Assembly (NCBI RefSeq): GCF_042653545.1
Contig: NZ_JBHSIS010000008.1
Location: 186,001 to 250,000, forward strand
Reading direction: 5' to 3'
Source of the DNA: Actinophytocola glycyrrhizae
GTDB lineage: Bacteria > Actinomycetota > Actinomycetes > Mycobacteriales > Pseudonocardiaceae
Length of the DNA stretch: 64,000 bases
Numbering within the stretch: the stretch's first letter is position 1; each line of letters opens with the position of its first letter. This document shows positions 45,269 to 54,461 of the stretch, in pieces. A program made the translations under genes and the position numbers. The notes beneath the pieces are model-generated. The model was not told the origin of the DNA. It searched no databases and saw only the letters and a program-made list of their open reading frames with translations.

Positions 45269-45379
45269 CAAAAACAGGACAACCTCGCCCGCACCCGTTC
45301 CACATTCACGCAAGCAACGGGGAATCCCGTTGTCAGCAGGTACCATCAGTGCAAACTGGGTGAAGATCGGGGAGGGTGC

Positions 45380-45577
45380 ATGGCGAACCTCACAGAAGCC
45401 GACCTCGGCTCGGAACTGGTGGACCTGACCGCGATCCCTTTGACAGAACTGCGCGACCTCACGACATCAGAGCTGGTCGCGGCCCTGGAACACACCTACG
45501 CGACCGCAGCGTACGTCACCGGGAATGAACTGCAGGAACAGGAAAACGGGGTTGGACGCTGTCCAGGCACCGCTTGA
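45380..45577 (+). CDS. FxSxx-COOH-like small precursor lacking the C-terminal motif
   Basis: 65 residues from ATG 45380 with GGGGAGGG upstream. The centre LVDLTAIPLTELRDLTTSELVAALEHT closely follows the conserved leader of FxSxx-COOH peptides (LVDL.g.pL.eLR.L..s.L..AL). In those systems a radical SAM enzyme cyclises the C-terminal FxSxx. Here the tail (AAYVTGNELQEQENGVGRCPGTA) has no FxSxx; it has a single Cys. The stop overlaps the start of the HEXXH gene (TTGA), so the two are coupled. Possibly a peptide substrate, or a leader that now serves as a partner domain. Confidence 0.7.
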   Translation: MANLTEADLGSELVDLTAIPLTELRDLTTSELVAALEHTYATAAYVTGNELQEQENGVGRCPGTA

Positions 45578-47328
45578 CACGGACCGAGTTCGACCAGGTG
45601 TGCGCCGGTCCCATCAGCGGCGACACCATGGCGTTGCTCGAGAACGCACAGCACAGCCAACGGCGACTGGCCTTCCGGGCACTGGTCGATCAGCTGCGGC
45701 GCGCTCCGCAAACGATCGGGCGTCTCGTCGACCCGGAAGGGGCGTGGCGGATCATCGCCGCCGCCGAACAGCGGGATCCGGGCGCGGTGGCGGATCTTCT
45801 GATGTATCCGACGGTCGGCGTGTGGTTGACCCGCGCCCTGCACTACACGAGGCCGGGCACCACGGCCGTGTGGCCGGAACTCGGCTACCTCCACCTGATC
45901 GCGGCGGCCGCCGCGATCAGAACCGGCCACCGCTGCGCTGTCCGGGTCCCGGTGTGGCGCGGTGTGGTGTCGCTCCCCACCGTCGGCCACGTGCGGGTCC
46001 CCGGGACGTTCCCCGTGGGATCGGCTGAGGTGAGCTGCGCCGGGCACGCGTCCCGGCTCCGCCTCGGCCGAACGGTCTCGATGCCCTTGGACGGCAGCGA
46101 CTCCGCGTTCACCCCGGCACGGCAGCACACCACCACCGCCAACGGCAGCACGCTGCGCGCGTGGGTCGACGACCACGACCCCTATCACGGCTTCGCCGAA
46201 CCGCGCCCGCCCGCCGACCTCACCGACGTCATGCTCTCGGAGTGGCACAAGCTCCTCGACGAGGCGTGGGACGTCCTCGTGCACCACCACCCCGCCTACG
46301 CACGGGAACTGACGTCCGGTCTGCGCGCGCTCATGCCCATCGGGCCGGGCGGGGACACCGTCGGCGCGTCGTCGCCCGCCGCGTTCGGCGGGATCCGGCT
46401 GTCGGCCGACGGCACCGCGACCGAGTTCGCCGAGGCGATGGTGCACGAGATGCAGCACTCGAAGCTGAACGCGCTGATGACCATGGTGCGACTCGGCAAC
46501 GGCGACAACGAGCGCCGCTATCTGGCGCCATGGCGGGATGACCCCCGTCCTCTGGTCGGGCTCATCCACGGCGTGTACGCGTTCACCTGCGGAGTGGAGT
46601 TCTGGCTGTCGCAAAGCTCGGTCGTCGCCGAGAACGAGGCCCGCACCATCGACTTCGACATGGTCCGCAGGCGGCTTCAGGTCCGGCGAGCCCTGGACAC
46701 GATCACGGCAAGCGGGCTGCTCACCGCGCCCGGGCAGGCGCTCGTGGACGTGGTCTCGGCCCGGTTGGCCGTCTGCGAGGAAGTGCCCGTGCACCCAGCC
46801 CTGTCCGCCACCGTCACCGCGGTCGTCGACGACCACCAGGCACTGTGGCGGCTGCGTCACACCCGGCCGGACGCGCGTGCCGTCAGCGAGCTCGTCACCG
46901 CGTGGCTCGGCGGTGCGGCGCCACCCGCCTGGCCCGGCGGGGCCGCGGTCGGCACCGACGACGAACGGCGGCTGCCCGCGAACCGCAGGAACCTTCTGCG
47001 CGCCAAGGCGACCGACCCCGAGCTGTTCCGGTCACTCGTGCGCTCGCCGACGGCGTTACCTGGCACAACGCCACGTGCGGACGCGGCGTTGTGCACCGGC
47101 GACTTCGCCGGTGCGGCGCACGGCTACGAGGACCGCCTGCGCGCCGACGCCGACGACGTCACCGCGTGGGCAGGGCTCGGGCTCGCCCTGCGGGCACAGG
47201 GAAACGAGGCGGCCTCGCTGCTCGAGCAACCGGAGGTCACGTTCGCCGTGTACCGCGGGATCCGGGCACGCGGCAGTCCTCTCCCTGCTGCTTCCGAACT
47301 CGCCACGTGGGTGAACCAGGCGCTGTAG
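45574..47328 (+). CDS. HEXXH-motif putative peptide-modification protein
   Basis: 584 residues from TTG 45574. The metal motif is MVHEMQHSKLNAL (His291, Glu292, His295), in the context LSADGTATEFAEAMVHEMQHSKLNALMTMVRL typical of HEXXH proteins that accompany FxSxx-COOH/radical-SAM peptide loci. The rest is largely helical; the C-terminal part carries a TPR-like piece (GDFAGAAHGYEDRLRADADDVTAWAGLGLALRAQGNEAASLL). No signal peptide. The usual radical-SAM partner is not in this window. It may be a protease or hydroxylase acting on the coupled small peptide. Confidence 0.82.
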   Translation: MTRTEFDQVCAGPISGDTMALLENAQHSQRRLAFRALVDQLRRAPQTIGRLVDPEGAWRIIAAAEQRDPGAVADLLMYPTVGVWLTRALHYTRPGTTAVWPELGYLHLIAAAAAIRTGHRCAVRVPVWRGVVSLPTVGHVRVPGTFPVGSAEVSCAGHASRLRLGRTVSMPLDGSDSAFTPARQHTTTANGSTLRAWVDDHDPYHGFAEPRPPADLTDVMLSEWHKLLDEAWDVLVHHHPAYARELTSGLRALMPIGPGGDTVGASSPAAFGGIRLSADGTATEFAEAMVHEMQHSKLNALMTMVRLGNGDNERRYLAPWRDDPRPLVGLIHGVYAFTCGVEFWLSQSSVVAENEARTIDFDMVRRRLQVRRALDTITASGLLTAPGQALVDVVSARLAVCEEVPVHPALSATVTAVVDDHQALWRLRHTRPDARAVSELVTAWLGGAAPPAWPGGAAVGTDDERRLPANRRNLLRAKATDPELFRSLVRSPTALPGTTPRADAALCTGDFAGAAHGYEDRLRADADDVTAWAGLGLALRAQGNEAASLLEQPEVTFAVYRGIRARGSPLPAASELATWVNQAL

Positions 47329-47428
47329 CCGCACAGTTTCGGGGTTTGGTGCTTGCCCCGCCGGGACATGTTTCCCCCGCGTTCCAACGCGATCTCCGCG
47401 CTGCCGCCTCGCCCGGCCGTCGCGATCC

Positions 47429-47534
47429 CAGCAGCCGGAGGTCACGATCGTCATGTACCGCGATCTCCGGCCTTCGGTGGGCCCTTCTCCTGCTGGTTCC
47501 GCTCTCGCCAGGTGGGGTGACCCGGGCGCTACAG
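47429..47534 (+). pseudogene. Degenerate duplicate of the 3' end of the HEXXH gene
   Basis: Translated, this reads QQPEVTIVMYRDLRPSVGPS, then PAGSALARW, matching EQPEVTFAVYRGIRARGSPL, then PAASELATW at the end of the intact gene. A one-base insertion after the TGG codon breaks the frame, and the stop TAG has become CAG. It ends within the last codons of the convergent TPR gene. A relic of a paralogue or a tandem duplication. Confidence 0.65.
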
Positions 47535-50500
47535 CTGCATGGTGTCGGTGTCGCAGTTCGCGCGGACGTTGTGGCTCGCCGCCAGTGTCGCCGGGTGGTT
47601 CTCACCGAGGACCTTGCGGAAGCTCGCCGACGTCTGCGTGTGCAGGATCGCCGCCTCGTCGGCATTGCCGAGCAGGTTCAGGTCCATGGAGAGGTTGTGC
47701 GAGAGGGCGAGACTCATGGGGTGCTCCTCGCCGAGGATCCGCTTGCTGCGCTCGAGGTTCTCGACATCGAGCTGACGGGCCTTCTCGACCTCACCCAACT
47801 CCGCGAGATCGCTCGCCAGGTTGGCCCTGGCGACCAGGACATAGGGGTGGTCGTCGTGCAGGCGCTCGAGCAGCCCCGCGACCGCCCGCTCGTTCAGCTT
47901 GCGCGCCTCGTCGACATCGCCGACGAGACGGCGGGTGACCGCCAGGTTCGTCGCGGCGATCATGGCGAACGGGTGTTCCGGGTAGTAGATCTCCTCGAAG
48001 CCCGTGACGCTGCGGAGACCGAACTCGAGAGACCTCTGGAGGTCACCCATGTGCCGCAGCTCGGAGGTCATGTCCATCAAGCCGGTCACCGTGTCGAGGT
48101 GCCCCTCACCGTGCCGCAGGCGGTAGCGGTTGTAGCAGTCCTCGGTGAGTTCCATCGCCTTCTCGTGCAGGCCTGCCATGCGGCGGGCCACCGCGAGACA
48201 CCGGTCACCGCCGATGGTCGTCGGGTGATCTCGGCCGAGAATCTCGGTGGTCAGCTGGCTCGTCACTTCCTGCATCTCACAGGCTTCGACGTACTGACCG
48301 CATTCGCGGACGTCCATGGCAAGACAACTGCGGGTGTTCAGAGTCGCCCCGTGGTTGTCCCCCAGCATCGCGGTCCTGCGCCGAAGGATCTGCTCGTCCA
48401 GGTCCCGCGCCTTGAAGTAGTCGCCGGCGAGACGAAGCCGCGATGCGAAGGTGTTGGCGTAACGCCATGTCGCCGGGTCGTCCTCGCCGAGTACCTTGCG
48501 GGCACCCTTGAGGTTGCCCTCTGCCTTTTCCTTCTCCTCATAGAACCGCCCCGCCGCGCGGTCTTCGACAAGCAGGACGTCGGACATGGCGATCGTCGCC
48601 TCGTGTTCCTCGCCGAGGTGCTCGCGCATGAGCGTGTGGACCTCGTTGCTGACCTCACGCGCGTCGGTGACGCGGCCGACGCGGCGCAGCACGTTGCCGA
48701 TGTGGCGGCCCATGTTCAGGGTGTCGACGTGGTTCGGGCCGAGGGCCACGGTCCACGAGTCGCGTGCGGACTCGGCGAGGTTCAGTGCGCCGTGGTAATC
48801 ACCGGAGGCGATGAGGTAGCTGACCAGGTGCGTGACGAGGCGGCGGACCCAACTGTCCTCGCATTCCACGGCCCTGGAGTTGATGGCATGGGGAAGCAGG
48901 TCGGCGTATACCGGCCAGTTGACGGCGTTGTCCGGGTCTCCGGGATCGCCGTTCACGAGCATGAGGTGAACAGAGTGACGCATGTTGTCCCACTGGGTGC
49001 GGTCCAGTTGATCTCTCAGAACAGCCTGGACGAGTCTGTGAAGCTGGAGCGTGTTCCGGCTGTGGTCGATCTTCGCCAGGCTGTAGCGGTTGATCTCCCG
49101 GATCGCGTGGTTCAGCTTGATCGGGTCGGCGAAAGCCTCTGCCAGCGCGTCCGGAACCGGGGCGCCGCGCACGCCTGTGAACAGGCTGCGGGCAATGGGT
49201 TCCGGGCTGAAAAACGCACACACCTGAAGTAGCTCCAGCGCACCCCTGCGTTGGTCCTTGAGCCGGTTGAGCGGCACGTTCCACGCGGCGGCGACCGGGA
49301 GTTCGTACTCGCTCGTCCCGCCCGCCTTCAGCAACTCGGCACTGTTCTTCTCGAGCAGCCCGACGTACTCGGCGACGGGCATGCCCGTCTGCGCCCGCCA
49401 CGAGGCGGCCTGCTCGACCGCGAGCGGGAGGTCGCCCAGCGCCTCGGCCAGGCGGTCGGCGTCGTCGTCGGTGATGTTGCCGCCACCGCGGCGGCGGAGG
49501 AGTTCCTTGCTCTCCGCGCGGGTGAACAGATCGACCTCGACGGTGCGCGCGACGGCCTGCCACTCGGAGTTCCGCGACGTCACCACGACGTGGCCGAGGC
49601 CTCTCGGCAGGAACTGGCGCACGACCGCGGGATCCTCCGCGTTGTCGAACACCAGGATCCACCTGCGGTCGGGCATCCCGGTCCGCAACGTCTCGAGCAC
49701 CGCGGGCACCGCGGTCTCCGCACTGCCCGCCGCGATCCCGAGCCGTTTGGCCAGATCGACGAAACTCGACCGGATCTGCGTGGTGTGTTCCGATGGAATC
49801 CACCACACGATGTCGTATTCCGTCGCGTGCCGGTAAATGTATTCGACGACGGTCTGGGATTTCCCGACGCCACCCATCCCGTGCAGGGCTTCCGGCAGAA
49901 CAGCGGTCGCCTCACCCGGTTCCATGAGGCGCCGTCGCAGTTGTTCGAGCAGTTCGTCCCGGCCGACGAAATCAGGATTCCGCAGCGGCACCGAACCCCA
50001 GATCTGAGGTTGTCGCCCCAGCGCCCGGCCAGTGCCTTCCGAATGACTCAACCCGGACGCGGTCATCTGGCCTCCTTCGGACATGGGTCGGGATTCCACG
50101 GTCGGTGCGTCGTACTGTGGCTGGAGCGGTGTGGGCTCGGTGATCGTACTGGCGGCCGTGGGCGTCGCGCCGGTGCCCGGCACAACTCCGCTTCTCCCCA
50201 GCTTGAGGCGGAGGCGCCGGGCGCGCGGTGCGTACCTTCCCGACAAAGCCCGGAAGACGGCCTCCTGCACACGCAGGTAGGGTCGCGACTCCGGGGTCGG
50301 CTCCGGTTCGGGCGTGCTGTCCGGATCGGACAACGCGTCCCGAAAATTACGCACGATCGGATTACGCGCGCCCAGGTGATCCCCGACCAGGCGAGCTACT
50401 CGCACAGTGTCACCGCGGCGCCCGCCTGCCAGCAGTTCCTCACGTACTCCGCTGTGGAACTCGTAGTCGACACCGTCGCCGGCATCCGGTCGAAGCGACA

Positions 50501-51896
50501 TTTTCCGAAGCAGTCCGCCGAGCAGCACCTCGGCGATCGCGGAAATGTCCGCGCTCGGCAGGAGCACCCGTTGCACGAGTTTTATCGTGGGCAGAGAAAG
50601 CGGCACGGCGGCGAGGAGCATCGCCAACTGGAAAGCGGGCACGGACGCGAACGTGCGGAATCGCAGAACGCGTTCCTTGGGCGGTATTTCCTCGGGTTCG
50701 TCATCCGGCTTGACCGGTGCTTCCGCCACGACCGCGTCGGGTTCCACGAAGATCGTGGTGCTGTCCACCCAGCCCGCCCCCGGCACCGCCAGCAGCTTCG
50801 CCCAGCTCGCCCACCACTCCGGCGCAAGGCCCAGCACGGGAATCGGAACCGCCGACTCGCCGTTGAGCGCCAGCCCGGCCTCCGTACGTACCCGCAACCC
50901 CACGTTGGGCACGCCGGGACTCTCGGCACGCAGCCGCACCCGCCTCGGCAGGAGGCTGCTCCAGTGCCAGAGCCGGTCCGGCAGCAGGTTCACCAACGCG
51001 GTGGGCGCGTGCCGGGCCCACGACGCCACCACCCTGGTCGCCACGCCGGTGCGCCATCCCGCACCGATGCCGTCGGTCAGCACGAGGAACAGGCTGCGGC
51101 CGGTCGGGTCGATCTCGTCCCGCCAGCCGCGGACCGCGCCGTCGGGCCCACCGGTGCGCAGCACGATGTCGCCGCCCGCCTTGTCCGCGCCGTCTAGCAG
51201 GAGCACGCGGACGTTGCGGAACGCGCCCTGGCGGCGGAACAGGTCGCACAGCTCGTTGACCATCTGCTGCCACACGTCCGCCGCGCCCGCCGTGTCGACC
51301 ACGACGACCAGTTCGAACTCGTGCCAGGTCGCGGGCCGGAACTCGGGCAGCCACATCCGGTCCAGCGCCGCACGCTCCGCGGTGGCTTCCTCGTCGAGTT
51401 CCCTGCCCCACGGCGACGGGGTGCGCCGGGACAGGACCCGCAACGCCCTGGCGATCCGGAGCCGGTTCTGCAACGCCGGCGTGGTCGGCCAGACCAGCGG
51501 CGCGGTCTCCCCCGCCGCGTGCCGGTCGTACACGGCGGTGCGCACGGGATGCGGCCGCCCGACCGACCAGTCCTGCGCTTCCTGTTCATCGCCGGGCGCG
51601 GGCTCGGGCTCCTCGGCGACCGGCGGCGGCTCGGGCTCCGCCGGTGGCGGGGACGGCGGTGGCGGTGACTCGGTTCGCGGTGCCGGCGGGTCGGGTGGCA
51701 CCGCCTTCGGTGGCTGCTGTGCCGGGCCTGGATGGATCGCGCGGGCCAGCCACAACGCGTCGCGGACCTCGCGCCACTCCAGGTCGCCGGTGCCAAGGGC
51801 CGGCTCGCAGTGCGCCTCTCGGACGTCCAGGTGCGGAAACACCCCGGAGTCGAGCCCCGGGCCGCCAGGCGGGTCGTCGAGAGGCAGTCCGCTCAC
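47529..51896 (-). CDS. fxsT: SAV_2336-like domain / NB-ARC / TPR protein (FxSxx-COOH system TPR type)
   Basis: 1455 residues from GTG 51896. N-terminal ~1-130 is Pro-rich; ~150-430 is an SAV_2336-type domain (WHEFELVVVVDTAGAADVWQQMVNELCDLFRRQGAFRNVRVLLLDG). The NB-ARC ATPase starts at PDFVGRDELLEQLRRRL; P-loop GMGGVGKS is residues 673-680 and WILVFDNAED the Walker B. About 10 TPRs of the 42-residue, Kinesin-light-chain type fill 980-1455 (LGEEHPMSLALSHNLSMDLNLLGNADEA). Known as the FxSxx-COOH system TPR protein; an STAND switch or sensor. Six bases downstream of the MoxR gene, last in a four-gene operon. Confidence 0.87.
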   Translation of the reverse strand: MSGLPLDDPPGGPGLDSGVFPHLDVREAHCEPALGTGDLEWREVRDALWLARAIHPGPAQQPPKAVPPDPPAPRTESPPPPSPPPAEPEPPPVAEEPEPAPGDEQEAQDWSVGRPHPVRTAVYDRHAAGETAPLVWPTTPALQNRLRIARALRVLSRRTPSPWGRELDEEATAERAALDRMWLPEFRPATWHEFELVVVVDTAGAADVWQQMVNELCDLFRRQGAFRNVRVLLLDGADKAGGDIVLRTGGPDGAVRGWRDEIDPTGRSLFLVLTDGIGAGWRTGVATRVVASWARHAPTALVNLLPDRLWHWSSLLPRRVRLRAESPGVPNVGLRVRTEAGLALNGESAVPIPVLGLAPEWWASWAKLLAVPGAGWVDSTTIFVEPDAVVAEAPVKPDDEPEEIPPKERVLRFRTFASVPAFQLAMLLAAVPLSLPTIKLVQRVLLPSADISAIAEVLLGGLLRKMSLRPDAGDGVDYEFHSGVREELLAGGRRGDTVRVARLVGDHLGARNPIVRNFRDALSDPDSTPEPEPTPESRPYLRVQEAVFRALSGRYAPRARRLRLKLGRSGVVPGTGATPTAASTITEPTPLQPQYDAPTVESRPMSEGGQMTASGLSHSEGTGRALGRQPQIWGSVPLRNPDFVGRDELLEQLRRRLMEPGEATAVLPEALHGMGGVGKSQTVVEYIYRHATEYDIVWWIPSEHTTQIRSSFVDLAKRLGIAAGSAETAVPAVLETLRTGMPDRRWILVFDNAEDPAVVRQFLPRGLGHVVVTSRNSEWQAVARTVEVDLFTRAESKELLRRRGGGNITDDDADRLAEALGDLPLAVEQAASWRAQTGMPVAEYVGLLEKNSAELLKAGGTSEYELPVAAAWNVPLNRLKDQRRGALELLQVCAFFSPEPIARSLFTGVRGAPVPDALAEAFADPIKLNHAIREINRYSLAKIDHSRNTLQLHRLVQAVLRDQLDRTQWDNMRHSVHLMLVNGDPGDPDNAVNWPVYADLLPHAINSRAVECEDSWVRRLVTHLVSYLIASGDYHGALNLAESARDSWTVALGPNHVDTLNMGRHIGNVLRRVGRVTDAREVSNEVHTLMREHLGEEHEATIAMSDVLLVEDRAAGRFYEEKEKAEGNLKGARKVLGEDDPATWRYANTFASRLRLAGDYFKARDLDEQILRRRTAMLGDNHGATLNTRSCLAMDVRECGQYVEACEMQEVTSQLTTEILGRDHPTTIGGDRCLAVARRMAGLHEKAMELTEDCYNRYRLRHGEGHLDTVTGLMDMTSELRHMGDLQRSLEFGLRSVTGFEEIYYPEHPFAMIAATNLAVTRRLVGDVDEARKLNERAVAGLLERLHDDHPYVLVARANLASDLAELGEVEKARQLDVENLERSKRILGEEHPMSLALSHNLSMDLNLLGNADEAAILHTQTSASFRKVLGENHPATLAASHNVRANCDTDTMQL

Positions 51897-51902
51897 GGCC
51901 GG

Positions 51903-52946
51903 TCACCCCTCCGTCGACGAGAGCGGGTGCCAGATGGCGGTGAGCAGTTCCTGCCAGTCGCCGTCCGGCTGGTAGGCGCCCGACGTCGACAGTTGCATGG
52001 CCAGGTGCACGGCGTTGAGCAACTGGTCGGACGCGAGGCCGCCGGTCGCCTCGCTGCGTTCCACGAAGTCCGTGATCAGCCGGGAGATGTCGACCCCATC
52101 GGTCTCCCCGAACTGCGCCGCCACCATCGCACCGAGCTGCGCGAAGGTGGGCGGGTCGACGTGCAGCTTCAGGCACCGGCGCAGGAAGGGAGCAGGGAAC
52201 TCCCGTTCACCGTTCGACGTGATGATCACCAGCGGGAACGACCGGCACCGCACCCGGCCCCTGCGCACCACGGCGGAACCGTCGCGGTCGTCGGTCAGCA
52301 CCGTCACCTCGGGATGACGCGCCGCGAGCCGGGAGAGCTCCGGGATCTCGAACTCGCCGTCCTCGAAGACGTTCAGCAGATCGTTGGGCAGATCGATGTC
52401 GCTCTTGTCCAACTCGTCGATCAGCAACACCCGCGGGCGCTCGTAGGGCAACAACGCCGTGCCGAGCGGACCGAGGTGCACGAACTCCCCGATGTCGGGC
52501 TCCTCACCCCGCCGCGCGTTGATCTCCTGCACCCGCCCGATCGCGTCGTACAGGTACAACCCGTCCTTCAACGTGGTGCGGCTGGTGACGGGCCACCGCA
52601 GCACCGGCCCAAGCCCCAGCTCCCGCGCGACCAGGTAGGCCAGACTCGACTTCCCGGTACCCGGCCTGCCCGTCACCAGCAGCGGACGCCGCAGGTACAG
52701 CGCGGCGTTGACCATCGAAACCTCGTGCGGGCTCGGCACCCAGCCCGTGCCCCGCACACCGCCGATCCTGCGGTCGGCCTCACCGCTGTCGTCGGCGGGC
52801 GCCTCGCACACCGGTTCGCCGGCGAACCGGCGCCACGGCGGTGGATCCGGCAGTTTCTCCGCGACGCCGGGAAGTCCTGTCCCCTGATACACGTGCCAGT
52901 CGGCGCGTGACTGCTCACCCGGCACCGCACTCGTCCCGCTGCTCAC
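51903..52946 (-). CDS. MoxR-type AAA+ ATPase of the conflict operon
   Basis: 347 residues from GTG 52946, overlapping the VMAP-like stop (GTGA). After an 80-residue leader, Walker A is GRPGTGKS (93-100), Walker B VLLIDELDKSDIDLPNDLL; sensor-1 is FPLVIITSNGEREFP and the arginine finger region APFLRRCLKL. This branch accompanies vWA/VMAP and SAV_2336/TPR proteins in Actinobacteria. It probably remodels the neighbouring proteins using ATP rather than acting alone. Confidence 0.9.
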   Translation of the reverse strand: MSSGTSAVPGEQSRADWHVYQGTGLPGVAEKLPDPPPWRRFAGEPVCEAPADDSGEADRRIGGVRGTGWVPSPHEVSMVNAALYLRRPLLVTGRPGTGKSSLAYLVARELGLGPVLRWPVTSRTTLKDGLYLYDAIGRVQEINARRGEEPDIGEFVHLGPLGTALLPYERPRVLLIDELDKSDIDLPNDLLNVFEDGEFEIPELSRLAARHPEVTVLTDDRDGSAVVRRGRVRCRSFPLVIITSNGEREFPAPFLRRCLKLHVDPPTFAQLGAMVAAQFGETDGVDISRLITDFVERSEATGGLASDQLLNAVHLAMQLSTSGAYQPDGDWQELLTAIWHPLSSTEG

Positions 52947-54412
52947 GCCACATTCGCCTCCCTCGGCGGTCCGAGGTCGGGCGGGACGACCAGTCGGTGC
53001 GGGTCGTCCCAGAGCATGGCGAGGCGGTGTCCGACGTGCTCGGCGTGCGACTGGTACGCGGTCGTCCGCACCTGTTTGATCCGCTGGAGAACGGTGCCAG
53101 GACCATCGCCGTGCAACAACTCGCGTGCGGCCGCCAAGAACGCCTCCGAATCGCAATCCTCGCGATGCCAGACCATGACCGGCACACCGGCCCGCAACCC
53201 GACCGCGACTTCGTCCCCGCCGTTCGCCGAGCCGTCGGGCGGGGCACTCAGCGTGAGCGATACCAGTTTCGCGTTGTTCTCGAAATCTGCGACCAGCCTA
53301 CGGATGTCGTCACCCCCCTCGCCACCCCGAGCCGACTCCGGATCCACCGCTCCGTACTGCTGCAGCTGACCAGTGAGAACAGTCCATCGCGCGTGCCACG
53401 AACGATGCCACTTACCGGTCTGCATTCGATCCAGTGAGCGAATTGCGAATGAGTAACGACATCCGATCGGCACCGGCAGCGTGCTTTCCACTTCCCACGG
53501 CCACTGATCGACGTCGAGGTTCAATAATTCACCCGAAAGAACTACTTCGATGCGGATGTCCGGCTGATACTTCGCCCATTTCGTCTCCACTTCCTCGATC
53601 AACACCGCTACCTGGCGTTTGACACCTTCAAGGGTGCCGAAGAAGTCGTCGCCCCGCTCGGGGTACCAGCCCTCGGAAAGGTCGATCTGCATCCAGTGGC
53701 ACAGCTGGTACCGGTCACCGGCGAGCCCGACGCGCCGCAGCATCAGCACCAGGTACGCGGGCTCGTTCGGGGCCGGACCCGGTGGCGGTGCGTGGAAAGC
53801 GCGCCGGAGCGCCTGCAGTTCGGTGATCAGCTCCAGCCTGCTGGCCTGCCGGTCGGACCACCGGCGCAGTTCCGTGGACAACTCGGGACGCCGCCCGTGC
53901 GCGAGGTGTTCGACGAACACGATCGGCTTGGGCAGACCGGTCGCGTCCGCGTTCAGTGTCTCCAAGGTGAAGAACACCTCGCGATACGTTGTCTCGGCGG
54001 GCAGTGCCGGCGCGTTGACACCGGCAACTTCGTGGTACAGCTCGACGAGGTCCTTGAAGATCATCCCCGACAGCAGGCCGAACAGCCGGGCGCGTTCGCC
54101 CTCCGGCCACATCTCGTCCGCGTCCCGCTCCGCGACGATCCTCCTGACCTCAGGCAAGTAAATCGTTCCCTCGTCGAGAACGCCTAGAACCTCGGTCAAC
54201 GCGGGCAGTCCGTCCGGGCGGCGTTGCAGTGCCTCGACGATGTTGATCAGGTGCTGTTCTATCCGCGGGCTCTCCTCGATGGGCAAATGCCCCAGGCGGT
54301 CGGTGAGCAACCGGACGACGAGGTTCCTGTCCTGCACCGAAGACAGGCACGGCAGTTCCCGCAACGCACCGATCAGCGGCCACAGCGCACCGCCCGCGTT
54401 GCCAGACGCCAC
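52943..54412 (-). CDS. EAD2 plus VMAP-C domain adaptor protein
   Basis: 489 residues from GTG 54412 with AAGGAG upstream. N-terminal residues ~8-95 form an effector-associated domain 2 (EAD2) helical module (LIGALRELPCLSSVQDRNLVVRLLTDRL, then LINIVEALQRRPDGLPALTEVLGVLDEGT). The C-terminal half has the vWA-MoxR-associated (VMAP-C) pattern, including IEVVLSGELLNLDVDQWPWEV and VPVMVWHREDCDSEAFLAAARELLHG. In ternary conflict systems VMAP proteins link MoxR to effectors through homotypic EAD contacts; the adjacent cyclase-like protein has the matching EAD2. Domain names from family knowledge, boundaries approximate. Confidence 0.82.
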   Translation of the reverse strand: MASGNAGGALWPLIGALRELPCLSSVQDRNLVVRLLTDRLGHLPIEESPRIEQHLINIVEALQRRPDGLPALTEVLGVLDEGTIYLPEVRRIVAERDADEMWPEGERARLFGLLSGMIFKDLVELYHEVAGVNAPALPAETTYREVFFTLETLNADATGLPKPIVFVEHLAHGRRPELSTELRRWSDRQASRLELITELQALRRAFHAPPPGPAPNEPAYLVLMLRRVGLAGDRYQLCHWMQIDLSEGWYPERGDDFFGTLEGVKRQVAVLIEEVETKWAKYQPDIRIEVVLSGELLNLDVDQWPWEVESTLPVPIGCRYSFAIRSLDRMQTGKWHRSWHARWTVLTGQLQQYGAVDPESARGGEGGDDIRRLVADFENNAKLVSLTLSAPPDGSANGGDEVAVGLRAGVPVMVWHREDCDSEAFLAAARELLHGDGPGTVLQRIKQVRTTAYQSHAEHVGHRLAMLWDDPHRLVVPPDLGPPREANVA

Positions 54413-54461
54413 GAGCTTCTCCTTTCCGGACCCAGGAGGTCCGCATCGGCGAGGCGGGGCG

